Part shown: positions 1 through 7,392 of the stretch, one piece after another
Numbering within the stretch: the stretch's first letter is position 1
Layout: every line of letters starts with the position of its first letter
Program-made: the position numbers and the translations under genes
Notes under the pieces: model-generated
Database searches by the model: none
What the model saw: the letters and a program-made list of their open reading frames with translations, nothing else
Told to the model about the DNA's origin: nothing
From: Desulfococcus sp041737845
GTDB taxonomy: Bacteria > Desulfobacterota > Desulfobacteria > Desulfobacterales > Desulfococcaceae
Reading direction: 5' to 3'
Assembly: GCF_041737845.1 (NCBI RefSeq)
Contig: NZ_JBGSQX010000018.1
Span: 108,660 to 172,659 of the forward strand
DNA length: 64,000 nt

Positions 1-717
1 GCCGATGAGAAACCGGGGATCGACCTTTTTGCGCTGCTGCAGCACGGTCTCGACGACCTCGATCCCGCCGGAAACCGCCAGCTCCTTCAGTTCCGCCAGG
101 GAGTCTTCAGCGATCTTCCGCGGTGCGGTGGTGACGCTGACCAGGACGGCGCGCTCCTCTCCCCTGGCGCCGGAAAAGCCGGATTGGATCTGGGCCAGCT
201 CGCTTTCCAGGGCACGGATGACCTCCGTGAACCCTATATCCAGGCGGTGGGGCGGCAGGCCATCCAATATTTGGTAGGGTGCCTCGGGGGAGCCTTTGGG
301 CAGGATGTGGGCCGCATGGACCATCCGGACTCCGCCCTCGGGGGTCATCGTCACGGCCGCCATCATGTCGAGGCGCAGGAGGGCGAGATCGGTGAGGTCG
401 TCGGAGGTGAGCGGCTCGTCTTTGAGATGGGTGTGGATGCAGCGAAGCCCCTTGAGCCTGCCGGGCAGGGTCCGATGGGACGGGGTCTCGGGGATGACGA
501 TCTTTTGGGCATCCCCCACGATGACCGACACGACCCTTCCGGACCGGTCAATCAGGAGACCGATCTGCCGGCGCAGCTCCTGGGAAAGGTGGGTGACATC
601 CCGGGCCAGCTCGGGGGTGATGAGAAATGTGTCCGGGACCTTTCGCCGGTAGAGATTTTCCAGGCGGCGGACGTGGTCCGCCTTGAGGTCGTCGATATTT
701 CCGTAAAGATTTTTCAT
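1..717 (-). CDS. hflX: GTPase HflX, N-terminal part (cut by window edge)
   Basis: HflX is a ribosome-associated GTPase that splits stalled or stressed ribosomes. The reading frame is open from an ATG at 717 to base 1, about 239 residues, and the GTPase domain lies beyond the window. The visible part matches the HflX N-terminal domain: a segment LYRRKVPDTFLITPEL, then QIGLLIDRSGRVVSVIVGD, and later VETVLQQRKKVDPRFLIG, which leads into the glycine-rich linker of the family. The start overlaps the dnaB stop as ATGA, so the two genes are probably translationally coupled. The family is clear; the G motifs cannot be checked here. Confidence 0.88.
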   Translation of the reverse strand, partial: MKNLYGNIDDLKADHVRRLENLYRRKVPDTFLITPELARDVTHLSQELRRQIGLLIDRSGRVVSVIVGDAQKIVIPETPSHRTLPGRLKGLRCIHTHLKDEPLTSDDLTDLALLRLDMMAAVTMTPEGGVRMVHAAHILPKGSPEAPYQILDGLPPHRLDIGFTEVIRALESELAQIQSGFSGARGEERAVLVSVTTAPRKIAEDSLAELKELAVSGGIEVVETVLQQRKKVDPRFLIG

Positions 718-2111
718 GACCTCCCGATCCCGGCCATATCGTCCGGCGCGGGATTTTCAAATCGCGTATACGTGTTCAGAAAGACCAGGCTGGCGGAGCC
801 GATGGGGCCGTTCCGCTGCTTCCCGAGGATAATCTCCGCCTTCCCGCGGTTGGGGTTGTTCTCCTCCCGGTTGTAGACCTCGTCCCGGTAAATGAACGCC
901 ACGACGTCGGCATCCTGCTCGATGCTGCCGCTCTCCCGGAGGTCCGAAAGCATGGGCCGCTTGTCCGAGCGCTCCTCCAGCTTCCGGTTGAGCTGGGACA
1001 GGGCGATGACGGGAACTTCGAGCTCCTTGGCCAGGGATTTGAGCGACCGGGAGATTTCAGAGATTTCGAGGTCCCTGCGCTCCAGGGAGGAACGCCCTTT
1101 CATCAACTGCAGGTAATCGACGATGACCAGCCCCAGATTCTTCTCCATCTTGAGCCTGCGGGATTTGGCGCGGATCTCGATGGCCGTGATATCCGCCGAA
1201 TCGTCGATATAGATCGGCGCCTCGGAAAGCACGCCGGCGGCCTCGGTGAGGGCGTCCCAGTCGTCCCGGCTGAAATAGCCGGAACGGATCCGGGAGGAGT
1301 CGACACGGGCCTCGGCGCAAAGGAGCCGCATGGAGAGCTGCTCCTTGGACATTTCCAGGGAAAATATGGCGACCGGCACATTGCCGTCCACGGCGGCGTT
1401 CCGGGCGACGTTCAGGGCGAACGCCGTCTTGCCCATGCTGGGCCGCGCCGCCAGGATGATCAGATCCGAAGGTTGGAACCCCGAGGTGAGATGATCCAGG
1501 CGCGTGAATCCCGTCGGTACGCCGGTGATGAGGGTCTTGTTTCCCTGGCGTTCCTCCAGGGCGTCGATGTTCGACTCGATGAGCTTGCTGATGGGGAAGA
1601 AAGCGGGATGGATCTTGTCTTCGGATATCTCGAAGATCGAACTTTCAGCGAAATTGATGATGTCGTCCACATCCCCCTGGGCGTCGTAACATCGGCGGGT
1701 GATTTCGTTGGCTTTCTGGATGAGGCGCCTCAGGCTTGCCCTGTCCCGGACAATCCGGGCGTAATGGGGGGCGTTGACGGCCGCCGGCGCCGCATCCGTC
1801 AGCCAGGAGATATAGGTTATGCCGCGATGCCCCTTGCCGCCGACCTCGTCAAGGAGGCCTTTCTCGGTGAGCCGGTTCGAGAGGGTGATCAGGTCGACAG
1901 GTTCGTTTTTTGAAAACAGATCAACGACGGCTTCATATATCTTCTGGTGAGACGTCGAATAGAAGTCTTCCGGCGAAAGGATCTCGACGACATCGATGAG
2001 CGTCGAATCATCCAGAAGAATAGCGCTCAGAAGGGATTCTTCCGCCTCGATATTCTGGGGGGGAAGCTTATATGCCGTGTCGGCATCCCGCTGTATGGAT
2101 TTCACGGCCAT
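714..2111 (-). CDS. dnaB: Replicative DNA helicase DnaB
   Basis: DnaB is the hexameric replicative helicase that unwinds DNA ahead of the replisome. The 465-residue product is of normal length. It has the N-terminal DnaG-interacting domain (about 20-125) and the RecA-like C-terminal domain with Walker A ARPSMGKT, Walker B LVIVDYLQLM and the arginine-finger region ALSQLNRKLEER. No intein interrupts the Walker A site. I chose the ATG at 2111 because GAGGTGG lies six bases upstream. An ATG at 2117 and a TTG at 2132 are in frame but badly spaced. It sits in the conserved order rpsF-rpsR-DUF2232-rplI-dnaB, followed by hflX. Confidence 0.96.
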   Translation of the reverse strand: MAVKSIQRDADTAYKLPPQNIEAEESLLSAILLDDSTLIDVVEILSPEDFYSTSHQKIYEAVVDLFSKNEPVDLITLSNRLTEKGLLDEVGGKGHRGITYISWLTDAAPAAVNAPHYARIVRDRASLRRLIQKANEITRRCYDAQGDVDDIINFAESSIFEISEDKIHPAFFPISKLIESNIDALEERQGNKTLITGVPTGFTRLDHLTSGFQPSDLIILAARPSMGKTAFALNVARNAAVDGNVPVAIFSLEMSKEQLSMRLLCAEARVDSSRIRSGYFSRDDWDALTEAAGVLSEAPIYIDDSADITAIEIRAKSRRLKMEKNLGLVIVDYLQLMKGRSSLERRDLEISEISRSLKSLAKELEVPVIALSQLNRKLEERSDKRPMLSDLRESGSIEQDADVVAFIYRDEVYNREENNPNRGKAEIILGKQRNGPIGSASLVFLNTYTRFENPAPDDMAGIGRS

Positions 2112-2130
2112 GGGCATCCACCTCAAGATC

Positions 2131-2166
2131 AAGCATCAAGGCCCCTTAGGGGATGCCCTGATGCTT
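2131..2166 (-). repeat. Imperfect 36-bp inverted repeat between rplI and dnaB
   Basis: Outer arms AAGCATCA and TGATGCTT enclose an inner CCCC-TTA-GGGG hairpin. On the minus strand this folds in the transcript just before the dnaB ribosome binding site. No T-run follows, so it is not a standard terminator. It may be a processing or attenuation structure that lowers dnaB expression relative to the ribosomal protein genes. Confidence 0.55.
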
Positions 2167-2186
2167 ATCGGATTCGATCGGGTTTC

Positions 2187-2642
2187 TTATTCCGCCTGTT
2201 CTTCCGGAACAACCACCACGGAGATCTCGGGTTCAACCCCTTTGTAGACCCGGACGGGGATGGCGTAGGTTCCGATTTTCTTGATGGATTCCGGCATCAG
2301 AATCATCTGCTTGCGGACATCCAGCCCCTGTTTGGCAAGCGCGTCGATGACATCCCGGACGGTTACCGAGCCGTAGAGCCGGTCTTCATCACTGACCTTG
2401 GCGGCGATGGTGCAGGAGACGCCCTCCAAACGCTTGGCCATCTCCTCGGCAAGGGCTTTTTCCTTGGCGATTTGAACCTCAAACCGTTTTTTTTCGAACT
2501 CCAGCCGCTTGCGATTGGCGGGGGTTGACAGGACAGCCATTTCTTGGGGCAAAAGATAATTTCTGGCGTATCCTTTTGCAACCTTGACCTCGCTGCCGAT
2601 GATACCCAGGGTTTCAATGGTTTTTGTCAGGATGACTTTCAT
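2187..2642 (-). CDS. rplI: 50S ribosomal protein L9
   Basis: L9 is a large-subunit protein that binds 23S rRNA near the L1 stalk. The 151-residue product has the usual length and the two-domain form. The N-terminal domain holds GSEVKVAKGYARNYLLPQ, a long central helix rich in Lys and Glu follows (about 55-80), and the C-terminal domain has DEDRLYGSVTVRDV. The ATG at 2642 follows AGAGAGGT at good spacing. The frame stays open far upstream into the preceding gene, but that extension has no L9 similarity. It is cotranscribed with the rpsF cluster. Confidence 0.97.
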   Translation of the reverse strand: MKVILTKTIETLGIIGSEVKVAKGYARNYLLPQEMAVLSTPANRKRLEFEKKRFEVQIAKEKALAEEMAKRLEGVSCTIAAKVSDEDRLYGSVTVRDVIDALAKQGLDVRKQMILMPESIKKIGTYAIPVRVYKGVEPEISVVVVPEEQAE

Positions 2643-2665
2643 ATTAACCTCTCTCGGGGATGGAT

Positions 2666-3637
2666 TCAGTCTGTTGGTGTTTCCAATTTTCGAAAATTGA
2701 ACCATATATCGAAAAAGCCGATGCCGATCACCAGAAAAAGCGCGATCTGCTGAAGCGCGATAAACATGTAGATTCCGATCCGCAGAAACAGGGGCAACCG
2801 CTTTTTCTCCAGGAAAAAGGAGACGATGGCGATCCCGTTGAAAAAATAGACCGTCATCAGGATGATCAGGCCGTTGACCCCCACCATCCGAAGCCCGTTG
2901 TGCGGGAAGAGCAGGAGGATGCCGCTTCCGATGACGCCCCATACGAGCCATTCCGGCGCCCGCCAGTGATTCAGCCGACCGAAATCGGGGTAGGCAAGAC
3001 CGTACCTGCGGGTGACCGGCTTCACCATGACAAGGGTCGTCCACGTGATGAACAGCACCGAGGATACCGCCAGCGAAGGAAGGATCCGCACCAGAAAAAA
3101 ATGGATCGCCTCAAGGGATTCGGATACCGCCCGGATCACCTCCTCGGCCATTCCGACACTCTCATACAGCGCCAGCGTCATTTGAAGGTTCCGGTCGACA
3201 TAGTCAGACACCATGGCCCAGGGACTGATTCCGGAGAAACTGCTGTAAACCGCCAGACATGCACCGCCGGACGCGATTGCGATCGCGCATGTCAGGAGAA
3301 CGGTCCTTTCGATGGGCAGATTTCTTTCGAAGAGCTCCCCCATGACGAAGCCCAACAGCATCAGCTCCGCGAAAAAGAGCATCTCAAAGGATGCCGCACC
3401 CAGCGTCAGGGCCATGGCCGCGCCGGAAACCACGGGGATGATGCCGCCTGCCCTCTGGCCCAGCCGCAGGCGGTAGAAAAGGATCAGCACCGGGATCAGG
3501 AGGGAAAAGAAAAAACCGACGACCGGAATATGAGTCGCCGCATAAAACAACAGCCCGACGGCAAAGATCCCCCTGAAAAAATCCGCCGTCGCGCTCGATC
3601 TGCCTGTCGGCAGCACGTTCAGTTTTTCCTCGGACAT
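2666..3637 (-). CDS. DUF2232 (YybS-like) multi-pass membrane protein
   Basis: A 323-residue inner-membrane protein with about eight hydrophobic segments, for example around 22-58, 72-95, 115-135, 185-205, 230-245, 252-275 and 290-315. Length, topology and position between rpsR and rplI match the DUF2232/YybS family, which occurs in this ribosomal cluster in Firmicutes and Deltaproteobacteria. No catalytic motif is visible and the function is unknown. Its constant location suggests a link to ribosome-associated or membrane processes, but this is inference only. Confidence 0.85.
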   Translation of the reverse strand: MSEEKLNVLPTGRSSATADFFRGIFAVGLLFYAATHIPVVGFFFSLLIPVLILFYRLRLGQRAGGIIPVVSGAAMALTLGAASFEMLFFAELMLLGFVMGELFERNLPIERTVLLTCAIAIASGGACLAVYSSFSGISPWAMVSDYVDRNLQMTLALYESVGMAEEVIRAVSESLEAIHFFLVRILPSLAVSSVLFITWTTLVMVKPVTRRYGLAYPDFGRLNHWRAPEWLVWGVIGSGILLLFPHNGLRMVGVNGLIILMTVYFFNGIAIVSFFLEKKRLPLFLRIGIYMFIALQQIALFLVIGIGFFDIWFNFRKLETPTD

Positions 3638-3673
3638 GGCATCAGGGGGCGGGGTCCGCCCCCATGTAAATCC

Positions 3674-3958
3674 TTACAGATCGACCGTTCCAACAAACGG
3701 CAGAAGGGCGATGGTACGCGCCCGCTTGATCGATGCGGTCAGCTTCCGTTGATGGGTGGCGCAGGTACCGGAAATTCTGCGGGGAATGATCTTTCCGCGC
3801 TCGGTCGTGAACATCCGGAGCGTCTTCGGCTCCTTGTAATCGATGGCAATGCTGCTGTCGGCGCAAAAACGGCAGACTTTTCGACGATGGAAAATCCGTT
3901 TTTTCCTTCGGCCGCCACCGCCGCCTTTGACTGCATTTCTCTTGCGTTGAAAAGCCAT
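3674..3958 (-). CDS. rpsR: 30S ribosomal protein S18
   Basis: S18 binds the platform of the small subunit as a heterodimer with S6. The 94-residue product has a basic, Gly-rich N-terminal tail, then KVCRFCADSSIAIDYK with a CxxC pair, and the conserved core IIPRRISGTCATHQRKLTASI. The start codon overlaps the rpsF stop by one base (TAATG), so translation is coupled to its partner gene. Confidence 0.97.
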   Translation of the reverse strand: MAFQRKRNAVKGGGGGRRKKRIFHRRKVCRFCADSSIAIDYKEPKTLRMFTTERGKIIPRRISGTCATHQRKLTASIKRARTIALLPFVGTVDL

Positions 3959-4386
3959 TATTCCTCCTCTGCGGTGTCAGGTGTTTCGGTGTCGCCCACG
4001 GCGGATGCTGTTTCATCGGCAGCATCAGGCTTCTCGGCCGAAGCCGCCTCGGCGCTCCCCGCTTTGGCGATCTCGGCCTTTATGGCCTCGGCGTCAGCCT
4101 CTTTGGCAAGCTGGATCGTCATGTATTTCATGACGCGGTCGTCGATCCGGCAAAACCGCTCCAGTTCGCTGACCAGATCCCCGTTCCCGCAGTAATCAAA
4201 CCTTACATAGTGTCCGCGCGTCCGCTTGTTGATCTCGTAGGCAAGCTTTCGCGGGCCCCAGTCGTCACGGACGATCAGCGCGCCGCCCTGCTGAGAGATG
4301 ATTTCCTCCATTCTCTCAAAAAGCGGATCCCGCTTTTCGCCGGACAGGTCAGAATCGACAATGACCATGGTTTCGTATCTTCTCAT
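3958..4386 (-). CDS. rpsF: 30S ribosomal protein S6
   Basis: S6 pairs with S18 in the 30S platform. Residues 1-95 carry the ferredoxin-like fold with the opening MRRYETMVIVDSDL, then WGPRKLAYEINKRTRGHYV and ERFCRIDDRVMKYMTIQL. Residues 96-142 form an extended acidic, Ala/Glu-rich tail, as often seen in this phylum. The ATG at 4386 follows GGAGG. It is the first gene of the cluster, with a promoter at about 4468-4497 and a leader that can fold over the ribosome binding site. Confidence 0.97.
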   Translation of the reverse strand: MRRYETMVIVDSDLSGEKRDPLFERMEEIISQQGGALIVRDDWGPRKLAYEINKRTRGHYVRFDYCGNGDLVSELERFCRIDDRVMKYMTIQLAKEADAEAIKAEIAKAGSAEAASAEKPDAADETASAVGDTETPDTAEEE

Positions 4387-4393
4387 AATTCCT

Positions 4394-4430
4394 CCTTGCG
4401 GATATTAAGCCCCGACATGGCGGAGCAAGG
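4394..4430 (-). promoter_or_regulatory. Candidate S6:S18-binding leader of rpsF
   Basis: Read on the minus strand, CCTTGC pairs with GCAAGG, which overlaps the ribosome binding site. An inner stem GCTCCG/CGGGGC is closed by CCATGT, and the asymmetric 3' side contains CCG. This resembles the known leader in which S6:S18 binds a CCG-containing internal loop and represses its own operon. The assignment rests on manual folding only. Confidence 0.45.
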
Positions 4431-4467
4431 ATAAAATCCCTTACCTGTGACAATTTCAAAATTTGGA

Positions 4468-4497
4468 TCTTTAGCATCGCTGACGGCTAAAAGTCAA
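4468..4497 (-). promoter_or_regulatory. Sigma-70-type promoter for the rpsF cluster
   Basis: The minus strand reads TTGACT, 18 bases, then TAAAGA. The predicted transcript starts near 4461, giving a leader of about 75 bases before rpsF. It is the only good match in the 4387-4699 intergenic stretch. The rest of that stretch holds an unexplained 7-bp stem (4531-4553) and the atp terminator. Confidence 0.5.
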
Positions 4498-4637
4498 GAT
4501 TATTTATCGAATATTCCATGAGGAAACAAGAGCCGACGCGACAGCAGTCGGCTTCAGGGAGAGGCCGGGCGGAGAGCGGTCGAAGGGCAGGCATGGGCTG
4601 GGCGGCGCCGGGCGCGGCGCGATCCCGCAGGGCCCAT

Positions 4638-4665
4638 GAAAAAGGGCCGGCCATGATGGCCGACC
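4638..4665 (-). terminator. Rho-independent terminator after atpE
   Basis: On the minus strand GGTCGGCCAT and ATGGCCGGCC form a GC-rich hairpin with almost no loop, followed directly by CTTTTT. It lies 35 bases past the atpE stop and ends the Fo operon before the rpsF promoter. Confidence 0.85.
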
Positions 4666-4699
4666 CCGTTTTCATCCGTAAAAATAAACGGCCCTGTCT

Positions 4700-4981
4700 C
4701 TACTTGGCAAACAATCCTGCAATCGCTGCAGCCTGCGGATGCGCATAGATAAGGATCAGCGCGATAACCAGGGCATAGATACAAAGAGATTCGATCATGG
4801 CAAGACCGATCAGCATGGTAACGGTTACCTTGCCGGAAGATTCGGGATTTCTTGCAATGCCCTCAACGGCAGCCTTCAGGCCAAGACCCTGACCGATGCC
4901 GCAACCGAAAGCCGCTACCGCGATTCCAAAACCCGCCGCAGTCACACATGCGATAAAAAATTGTAATGCCTGAGCTTCCAT
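4700..4981 (-). CDS. atpE: ATP synthase Fo subunit c
   Basis: Subunit c forms the ion-carrying rotor ring of the FoF1 ATP synthase. The 93-residue product has two membrane helices (about 8-34 and 52-80) joined by the polar loop ARNPESSGK, which contacts F1. The ion-carrying carboxylate is Glu64 in IGLAMIESLCIYALV. Gln31 (in GIGQG), Ser65 and Tyr69 match ligands of Na+-type c-rings, while the usual Thr next to the Ser is Leu66. The ring may therefore bind Na+. It ends the operon atpZ-atpI-atpB-atpE; the F1 genes are not in this window, as is common in this phylum. Confidence 0.95.
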   Translation of the reverse strand: MEAQALQFFIACVTAAGFGIAVAAFGCGIGQGLGLKAAVEGIARNPESSGKVTVTMLIGLAMIESLCIYALVIALILIYAHPQAAAIAGLFAK

Positions 4982-5082
4982 CTAACGTACCTCCTTCACC
5001 TTGAATAGATTTGATGAGTATTTAGCTTCTTCCACTATCCCATTAATAGCGAAATTAAATCCGTACCCGATTATCCGATCGA

Positions 5083-5772
5083 TCAGTGGGCGTGCTCCAT
5101 GGCACCGGTGAAATACATGATCGACAGAAGAAAGAAAACGAAGGCCTGAACCAGTGCGACAAAGATGCCCAGCGCCATGATGGGCAGGGGGGCAAAAAAT
5201 GCGCCGGCCAGGGCGAACAAAATCCCCAGGACCAGTTCGTGCCCCATCATGTTGCCGAAAAGCCGGAAAGAGAGGGACAGAATTCTGGCGATGTGGCCGA
5301 TGAGCTCGATGGGGAAAATGATGGGAACCATCCACCATACGGGCCCTAAAAAGTGCTTGATATAACCAATCCCGTGATACTTAATGCCGATGATGTGGGT
5401 GAAAACCACCACCACCAGCGCACAGGACAGGGTGGTGTTCAGGCTGGCCGTCGGCGGAAAGAATCCGGGAACGAGGCCGATCAGGTTGCCGATGAAGATA
5501 TACATGAAGATCGTGGCGACCAACGGAAAGAGCCACCGCCCCTCTTCGCCGGTGATATCCACCATGAAGTCTTCGATGCCTGAAACCACGATTTCAAAAA
5601 GATTCTGCATTTTGTTCGGGACCATGGCGATGCCCTTGGCCGCCAGGAAGCCCAGTCCGACAAGAAGAAGCATCACCACCCAGGAATAAATGACGTGGGG
5701 ATAAGCATGGGCAAAATGGCCCAGGCCAATGAGTTCGAACAGCTTGACGAAGAATAGATAGGGATGTTCCAC
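5083..5772 (-). CDS. atpB: ATP synthase Fo subunit a
   Basis: Subunit a forms the two ion half-channels next to the c-ring. The 229-residue product has five to six membrane helices. The helix with the essential arginine reads IARILSLSFRLFGNM, with Arg in the RLFGN motif, and a final helix runs through FVALVQAFVFFLLSIMYF. It lies one base after the atpI-like gene and 101 bases before atpE. Length and motifs are normal. Confidence 0.95.
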   Translation of the reverse strand: MEHPYLFFVKLFELIGLGHFAHAYPHVIYSWVVMLLLVGLGFLAAKGIAMVPNKMQNLFEIVVSGIEDFMVDITGEEGRWLFPLVATIFMYIFIGNLIGLVPGFFPPTASLNTTLSCALVVVVFTHIIGIKYHGIGYIKHFLGPVWWMVPIIFPIELIGHIARILSLSFRLFGNMMGHELVLGILFALAGAFFAPLPIMALGIFVALVQAFVFFLLSIMYFTGAMEHAH

Positions 5773-5773
5773 C

Positions 5774-6160
5774 TTATACAGCCTCCTTCCAAAAAAGGTT
5801 TTTAAATTCGATCAGGGTTGCCAGCATGATACTGACGACAACGACCGACAGCCCGATAAAAAGGCCTATGGGATTCACGATGTGCTTGAAGATGAGCACG
5901 AAAATGATCAGTCCGCTGATGATGAAGCGGACATAATATTTTGCCAGAATCACATTGTGCGAGGGTAAGTTGGCGGGAACAAGTGCGGTTCTCAGGGTTC
6001 GATACAATAGGTGGAAATTGACGGTGACGATGAGGCCGCCGCAGAAGATGCCGCCGGCAAATGCGGGTGTTGCCCAGAGAAGCCCGAGAGCGCTGGCAAT
6101 GATCAGGAGTATCCAGTTCGTTCGTGTCACGAATTTTAATAAGCGCTGCTGGATCTTCAA
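5774..6160 (-). CDS. atpI: ATP synthase I-type membrane protein
   Basis: A 128-residue protein with four predicted membrane helices (about 15-32, 35-53, 72-92 and 97-117) and the charged end IEFKNLFWKE. Size, topology and position directly before atpB fit the AtpI family, which assists c-ring assembly. Sequence conservation in the family is low, so the call leans on context. Confidence 0.75.
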   Translation of the reverse strand: MKIQQRLLKFVTRTNWILLIIASALGLLWATPAFAGGIFCGGLIVTVNFHLLYRTLRTALVPANLPSHNVILAKYYVRFIISGLIIFVLIFKHIVNPIGLFIGLSVVVVSIMLATLIEFKNLFWKEAV

Positions 6161-6179
6161 AACCGTTTATGCTTTCCCG

Positions 6180-6398
6180 TCAGAATTTCCGGCTCTTCCT
6201 GATCGCAAGCCCGATATTTCGGTAGCCCGCGGCGATGCCGAGCCCTAAAAAAATCAACGTCAGCCAAGGATTGGTGTCGAACCGCCCGTCAAGATATACG
6301 CCGATGCCCAGGCCGATAAATATGGACAACGCGACCGACAACCCGATGCTGCTGAAATACGCGAGTTCTTTCAGATACTGAAGATTTCGTTTAGCCAT
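6180..6398 (-). CDS. atpZ: AtpZ-type small membrane subunit
   Basis: A 72-residue protein with two membrane helices (about 12-34 and 43-62) separated by the short polar loop YLDGRFDTNPW. This is typical of the AtpZ (gene 1) family found at the head of Fo operons. AtpZ is thought to act with AtpI, possibly in Mg2+ supply or rotor assembly. It is the first gene of the operon, with a candidate promoter at 6436-6463. Confidence 0.8.
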   Translation of the reverse strand: MAKRNLQYLKELAYFSSIGLSVALSIFIGLGIGVYLDGRFDTNPWLTLIFLGLGIAAGYRNIGLAIRKSRKF

Positions 6399-6435
6399 TT
6401 ATGGGAAAAAACCCGCCTGTAATTTAAGGTTTGTC

Positions 6436-6463
6436 GTTTAACACAGGTCGGTCTCCAAGTCAA
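6436..6463 (-). promoter_or_regulatory. Candidate promoter for the atpZIBE operon
   Basis: The minus strand reads TTGACT, 16 bases, then TTAAAC. It lies 38 bases ahead of atpZ, in the 190-bp gap after the PyrK gene. The -35 box is good and the -10 box is weak. Confidence 0.4.
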
Positions 6464-6588
6464 CGAAAATTCGACCGCCTCTCATACTTCCAGATGAAGA
6501 TTTCCGCCCGCGCCGCCGCCCGCCGAACGCTGGTGCACCGGGCTTCTCCGCACCGACTCGCGGCACCCCGGCATGAAAATCGGCACCC

Positions 6589-7392
6589 TCAGATGAGGAT
6601 GTCGGATGCATTGAAAACCGGCCCGTCGACGCAGGCATGCAGGTATGTTTCCGGATCCGCCGCCGCCGCCACCGCGCAGCCCAGGCATGCACCCATGCCG
6701 CAGCCCATCATGGTTTCGATGGAAATCTGGCAGGGAATGCCGTATTTCCCGGCGATATGGCTCGTCGCCCGCAGCATGGGAAGCGGGCCGCAGGCATAGA
6801 TCAGGTCCGGCCGGCGGTCTCTCACGGCCCTTTCGAGAGGACCGGTCACCACGTCCTTCTCTCCGGCCGTGCCGTCGTCCGTGGTGATATTGAGCGTTTG
6901 GACGCCCATGGTGAAGAAATCGTTCATGCACAACAGGTCATCCTTGGAGCGGCCGCCGATAAAGACCATGCAGCGGGAGGTGTCGAACCCCTTTTCCCGG
7001 AGCGTTTCCGTCAGAAAGCACATGGGCGCGACACCGATCCCTCCGGCGACGATAAAGATCGTTCCAGGCTTTTCGGGAAGGCCGAAACCGCGGCCCAGAG
7101 GCCCCAGAAGACTCAGGCCGTCGCTCTTCCCGCACATGGCGAGTCGCTCCGTCCCCGTCCCGACGACCTTGTACAGGATCTCGAGGCCATAGACGGTCCC
7201 CGCTTCCGAGCGGATCAGACGGTGTATGGAAAACGGCCGCCGCAACAGGGGGTTCATCCGGTCCGTCACCCGGACCATCACGAACTGGCCGGGTTTTGAC
7301 CGTGCGTAGTCGGGATGGCACGTCAGCCCCATGCGGAAATATCCGGAGCATTCAATGCGGTTCCACAAAACCCGAACGCGTTCCTGTCTCAT
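6589..7392 (-). CDS. pyrK: PyrK-like dihydroorotate dehydrogenase electron-transfer subunit
   Basis: PyrK passes electrons from dihydroorotate dehydrogenase B to NAD+ through FAD and a 2Fe-2S cluster. This 267-residue protein has an FAD-binding barrel with the motif LRRPFSIHR (about 70), an NAD-binding domain with GGIGVAP (about 140), and a C-terminal cluster site CGMGACLGCAV followed by a fourth Cys in YLHACVDGP. The ATG at 7392 overlaps the preceding stop as ATGA. A longer open frame upstream overlaps the DUF3108 gene and is rejected. No pyrD lies beside it, so it may serve an enzyme encoded elsewhere or another oxidoreductase. Confidence 0.85.
   Translation of the reverse strand: MRQERVRVLWNRIECSGYFRMGLTCHPDYARSKPGQFVMVRVTDRMNPLLRRPFSIHRLIRSEAGTVYGLEILYKVVGTGTERLAMCGKSDGLSLLGPLGRGFGLPEKPGTIFIVAGGIGVAPMCFLTETLREKGFDTSRCMVFIGGRSKDDLLCMNDFFTMGVQTLNITTDDGTAGEKDVVTGPLERAVRDRRPDLIYACGPLPMLRATSHIAGKYGIPCQISIETMMGCGMGACLGCAVAAAADPETYLHACVDGPVFNASDILI

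Noticed and set aside
2643..3044. N-terminal extension of rplI
   Set aside because: The frame is open upstream, but it overlaps the DUF2232 gene in another frame and L9 proteins start at the MKVIL codon.
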